Assembly: GCF_025061645.1 (NCBI RefSeq)
Contig: NZ_JANYMP010000002.1
Location: forward strand, 124,001-188,000
Direction of reading: 5' to 3'
Source of the DNA: Umezawaea endophytica
Lineage (GTDB): Bacteria > Actinomycetota > Actinomycetes > Mycobacteriales > Pseudonocardiaceae
DNA length: 64,000 nt
Shown here piece by piece: positions 63,483 to 64,000 of the stretch. How positions within the stretch are numbered: the first letter of the stretch is position 1; each line of letters opens with the position of its first letter. Below the pieces are notes generated by a model, which worked only from the letters and a program-made list of their open reading frames with translations, did no database searches and had not been told where the DNA came from. The position numbers were made by a program, and so were the translations under genes.

Positions 63483-64000
63483 GGTCACGAGGTCCGGTTT
63501 CGTGGAGAGCAGGCACTTCGGCAGCGTCGTCGGGCTCGACCCGTCGGGTGCCGTGGCGCTCCGCCGCGGGCCGGTCGACGACCCGGTGCTGCCCCGGTCG
63601 AGCGCGAAACCCTTCCAGGCCCTGGCCTGTCTGGCCGCCGGTGCGCCGCTGGTCGGGCCCGCGCTGGCCATCGCGGCGGGCAGCCACACCGGTCTCGACC
63701 GGCACGTGGAGGTGGTCTCGCGGATGCTCGCCGACGCGGGCCTGACGGCGGACGCGTTGCGGTGCGTCGAATCGTGGCCGGAGGACGAGCCGACGCGGGA
63801 CGCGCTGATCCGGGCGGGCGGCTCGCCGTCGCGCATCCGGATGAACTGCTCCGGCAAGCACGCCGGGATGCTCGCGGGCTGCGTCGCGTCGGGCTGGTCG
63901 GTCGACGACTACCTCGACCCCGCGCACCCGTTCCAGGGGCTGGTGCGAGCCGGGGTAGAGGCGCTGGCGGGGGAGGGGTCGACGCACACGGCGGTCGACG
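63463..64000 (+). CDS. Asparaginase (Asparaginase_II, PF06089 type), truncated at the window edge
   Basis: First 179 residues of an asparaginase II-family protein: the start HVPLAEVTRSGFVESRHFGSVV, the LPRSSAKPFQALACLAAGA region and the signature RMNCSGKHAGMLAGC. It would hydrolyse asparagine to aspartate and ammonia. GTG 63463 lies seven bases after GGAGG, inside the permease gene end, so it belongs to the importer operon, suggesting import and use of acidic or amide amino acids. The gene continues to the right. Confidence 0.92.
   Translation, partial: MHVPLAEVTRSGFVESRHFGSVVGLDPSGAVALRRGPVDDPVLPRSSAKPFQALACLAAGAPLVGPALAIAAGSHTGLDRHVEVVSRMLADAGLTADALRCVESWPEDEPTRDALIRAGGSPSRIRMNCSGKHAGMLAGCVASGWSVDDYLDPAHPFQGLVRAGVEALAGEGSTHTAVD

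Overview
The window is high-GC DNA with dense genes, GTG/TTG starts and many stop/start overlaps, typical of a filamentous actinomycete. The gene complement (MurT-GatD, the Mec/CysO/CysM cysteine pathway, DUF2017, PadR/TetR-rich accessory regions, amyloid-motif and NACHT proteins) points to Pseudonocardiales, perhaps a Saccharothrix/Actinosynnema/Lentzea relative. That placement is inferred from gene content, not computed. No insertion sequence, phage, CRISPR array or rRNA was seen. There is one tRNA.

Layout. 1-8.2 kb: start of dinG, bioY, a TetM-like ribosomal protection GTPase behind a possible leader peptide, a 1,056-residue NACHT NTPase on the opposite strand, and a UDP-GlcNAc 2-epimerase behind a perfect hairpin. 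8.5-25 kb: a conserved actinobacterial core in the order I recall from Mycobacterium (dinG, pncB, clpS, DUF2017, P1 peptidase, mec, cysO, cysM, rhomboid, murI, MBL, rph, rdgB). It is interrupted by a secreted protein, pncA, an extra MBL hydrolase, a PadR-controlled flavin monooxygenase, an SMP-30 lactonase, hemerythrin, OsmC, an AbiE-type toxin-antitoxin pair and a DUF2231 protein. 25-38.8 kb: bcp, a lipoprotein, several oxidoreductases each beside a TetR, HxlR or MarR regulator, a LiaS/DesK-like two-component pair, DedA, a DrrAB-like exporter and an EEP-family phosphatase. 39-42 kb: an unusual tRNA-Leu(UAG), DUF3618, a degenerate nucleotidyl-cyclase-like protein and two tandem Crp/Fnr regulators. 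42-48 kb: TetR/alcohol dehydrogenase and TetR/Baeyer-Villiger monooxygenase divergent pairs, then gatD-murT and an XRE regulator. 48.5-64 kb: a G-rich intergenic region with a 25-bp inverted repeat, an LCP wall-polymer ligase, a fused glycyl-tRNA synthetase, a subtilase, an orphan sugar-binding lipoprotein, a small protein ending in a putative amyloid signalling motif, a cold-shock protein, a DUF4397/class F sortase pair, and an amino-acid ABC importer followed by an asparaginase cut by the right edge.

How it fits together. Cell-wall functions recur (MurI, MurT/GatD, LCP, WecB, sortase), as do NAD salvage (PncA/PncB), protein-bound cysteine synthesis (Mec/CysO/CysM), detoxifying oxidoreductases under local regulators, and candidate defence modules (NACHT, AbiE, amyloid-motif protein, ribosomal protection). 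A recurrent regulatory signature is a TANNNT-like -10 box 6-8 nt upstream of an ATG/GTG, which suggests leaderless transcripts for at least eleven genes.

The items most worth a second look are: the abiE operon, whose start codon sits inside a 23-bp perfect palindrome; the orphan amyloid-motif protein; the Crp/Fnr pair with apparent AUA starts; the MBL paralogue that has lost its metal ligands at the conserved position; the short-variable-loop tRNA-Leu; and the compact P1 peptidase that lacks its autocleavage region.
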